A DNA stretch of 14,132 nt, from positions 1 to 14,132 of the forward strand of contig CALKVC010000126.1 in assembly GCA_937996595.1 (NCBI GenBank). Direction: 5' to 3'. Both the position numbers and the translations under genes were made by a program. Positions within the stretch are counted from its first letter, which is position 1; every line of letters starts with the position of its first letter. Below are positions 13,959 through 14,132 of the stretch, piece after piece. Origin of the DNA: an uncultured Chitinophagaceae bacterium (GTDB taxonomy: Bacteria > Bacteroidota > Bacteroidia > Chitinophagales > Chitinophagaceae). The notes beneath the pieces were generated by a model, which ran no database searches, was not told the DNA's origin, and saw only the letters and a list, made by a program, of their open reading frames with translations.

Positions 13959-13966
13959 TACTTTTG
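13959..13966 (+). promoter_or_regulatory. Possible -7 box immediately upstream of crtI
   Basis: TACTTTTG matches TAnnTTTG perfectly, but it ends only five bases before the GTG start, so a transcript from it would be nearly leaderless. Only ATTG (13933-13936) is present as a -33 candidate, with a 22-base spacer. It may be coincidental. Confidence 0.25.
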
Positions 13967-13971
13967 CATCT

Positions 13972-14100
13972 GTGAAAAAAATAGTAATCATAGGAAGCGG
14001 GTTTTCTGGCTTGTCTGCTGCCACTTTCATGGCAAAAGCGGGTTGGGATGTAACAGTGCTTGAAAAACATGATATGCCTGGTGGCCGGGCAAGAAAACTG
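13972..14100 (+). CDS. crtI: Phytoene desaturase (CrtI-type), N-terminal fragment
   Basis: From GTG at 13972, 43 codons encode VKKIVIIGSGFSGLSAATFM and onward to VLEKHDMPGGRARKL. This contains the FAD-binding G-x-G-x-x-G loop (GSGFSG) with the acidic end of the second strand (E36 in VLEKHD) and the P-G-G-R-A segment diagnostic of CrtI-type carotenoid desaturases. These enzymes are about 490 residues and convert phytoene to lycopene or related products at the membrane using FAD. The gene is cut by adapter sequence from 14101; the frame runs on into the adapter and would add false residues. No upstream ATG exists in frame and GTG directly precedes KKIVIIG, so the start is well placed. It lies 47 bases after the sigma gene. 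Confidence 0.88.
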
Positions 14101-14132
14101 AGATCGGAAGAGCGTCGTGTAGGGAAAGAGTG
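14101..14132. other. Illumina sequencing adapter remnant
   Basis: The last 32 bases start AGATCGGAAGAGCGTCGTGT and continue exactly as the reverse complement of the Illumina TruSeq universal adapter. This is library sequence, not genome, and marks the contig end. Confidence 0.97.

Overview
The window looks like a draft or metagenomic contig from a member of Bacteroidetes, most likely Chitinophagaceae or a close relative, with an artefact at each end. The lineage call rests on three things: the AT-moderate codon use, the Bacteroidetes-type promoter boxes (TTTG and TAnnTTTG) at several gene starts, and the MerR/B12 regulator - ECF sigma - crtI order. The first ~575 bases are different. They are GC-rich and encode the C-terminus of a YhiN/HI0933-type flavoprotein plus a small membrane protein, both proteobacterial in style (probably betaproteobacterial). 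They run directly into a glycosyltransferase that has lost its N-terminus, so I read this as a chimeric join. The last 32 bases (14101-14132) are Illumina adapter sequence attached to a truncated crtI.

Region 1 (578-10104) is a surface-polysaccharide cluster. It holds a family 2 glycosyltransferase fragment and, on the minus strand, a multi-pass membrane protein resembling a Wzy-type polymerase. These are followed by a tight plus-strand operon: asparagine synthase/amidotransferase, family 4 glycosyltransferase, polysaccharide deacetylase, SAM methyltransferase, a fusion of a PglD/NeuD-like acyltransferase with a formyltransferase, an unknown 133-residue protein, and an extended SDR sugar-nucleotide enzyme. 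Most genes in this operon overlap or nearly touch.

Region 2 (10105-10467) is a 363-base gap without a gene. It carries an imperfect palindromic element of the CGTCATTGCGAGG...GAAGCAATC type with extra tandem copies of its arm, and then a promoter for the next gene.

Region 3 (10468-12382) holds a LegC-family PLP aminotransferase and a PglC-like initiating phosphoglycosyltransferase. With the PglD-like fusion and the PglA-like glycosyltransferase they suggest a 4-amino-4,6-dideoxy-HexNAc (bacillosamine-like) sugar, N-acylated or N-formylated, built onto undecaprenyl phosphate. The dehydratase and flippase expected for such a pathway are not in the window.

Region 4 (12383-14100) is a carotenoid control unit: a CarH/LitR-like MerR regulator with a B12-binding domain, an ECF sigma factor, and the start of phytoene desaturase. 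The two regulatory promoters share an exact 14-base element over the -7 box. In front of the MerR gene it is extended into four TTTAA units spaced exactly 10 bases apart, a good candidate for the regulator's own operator.
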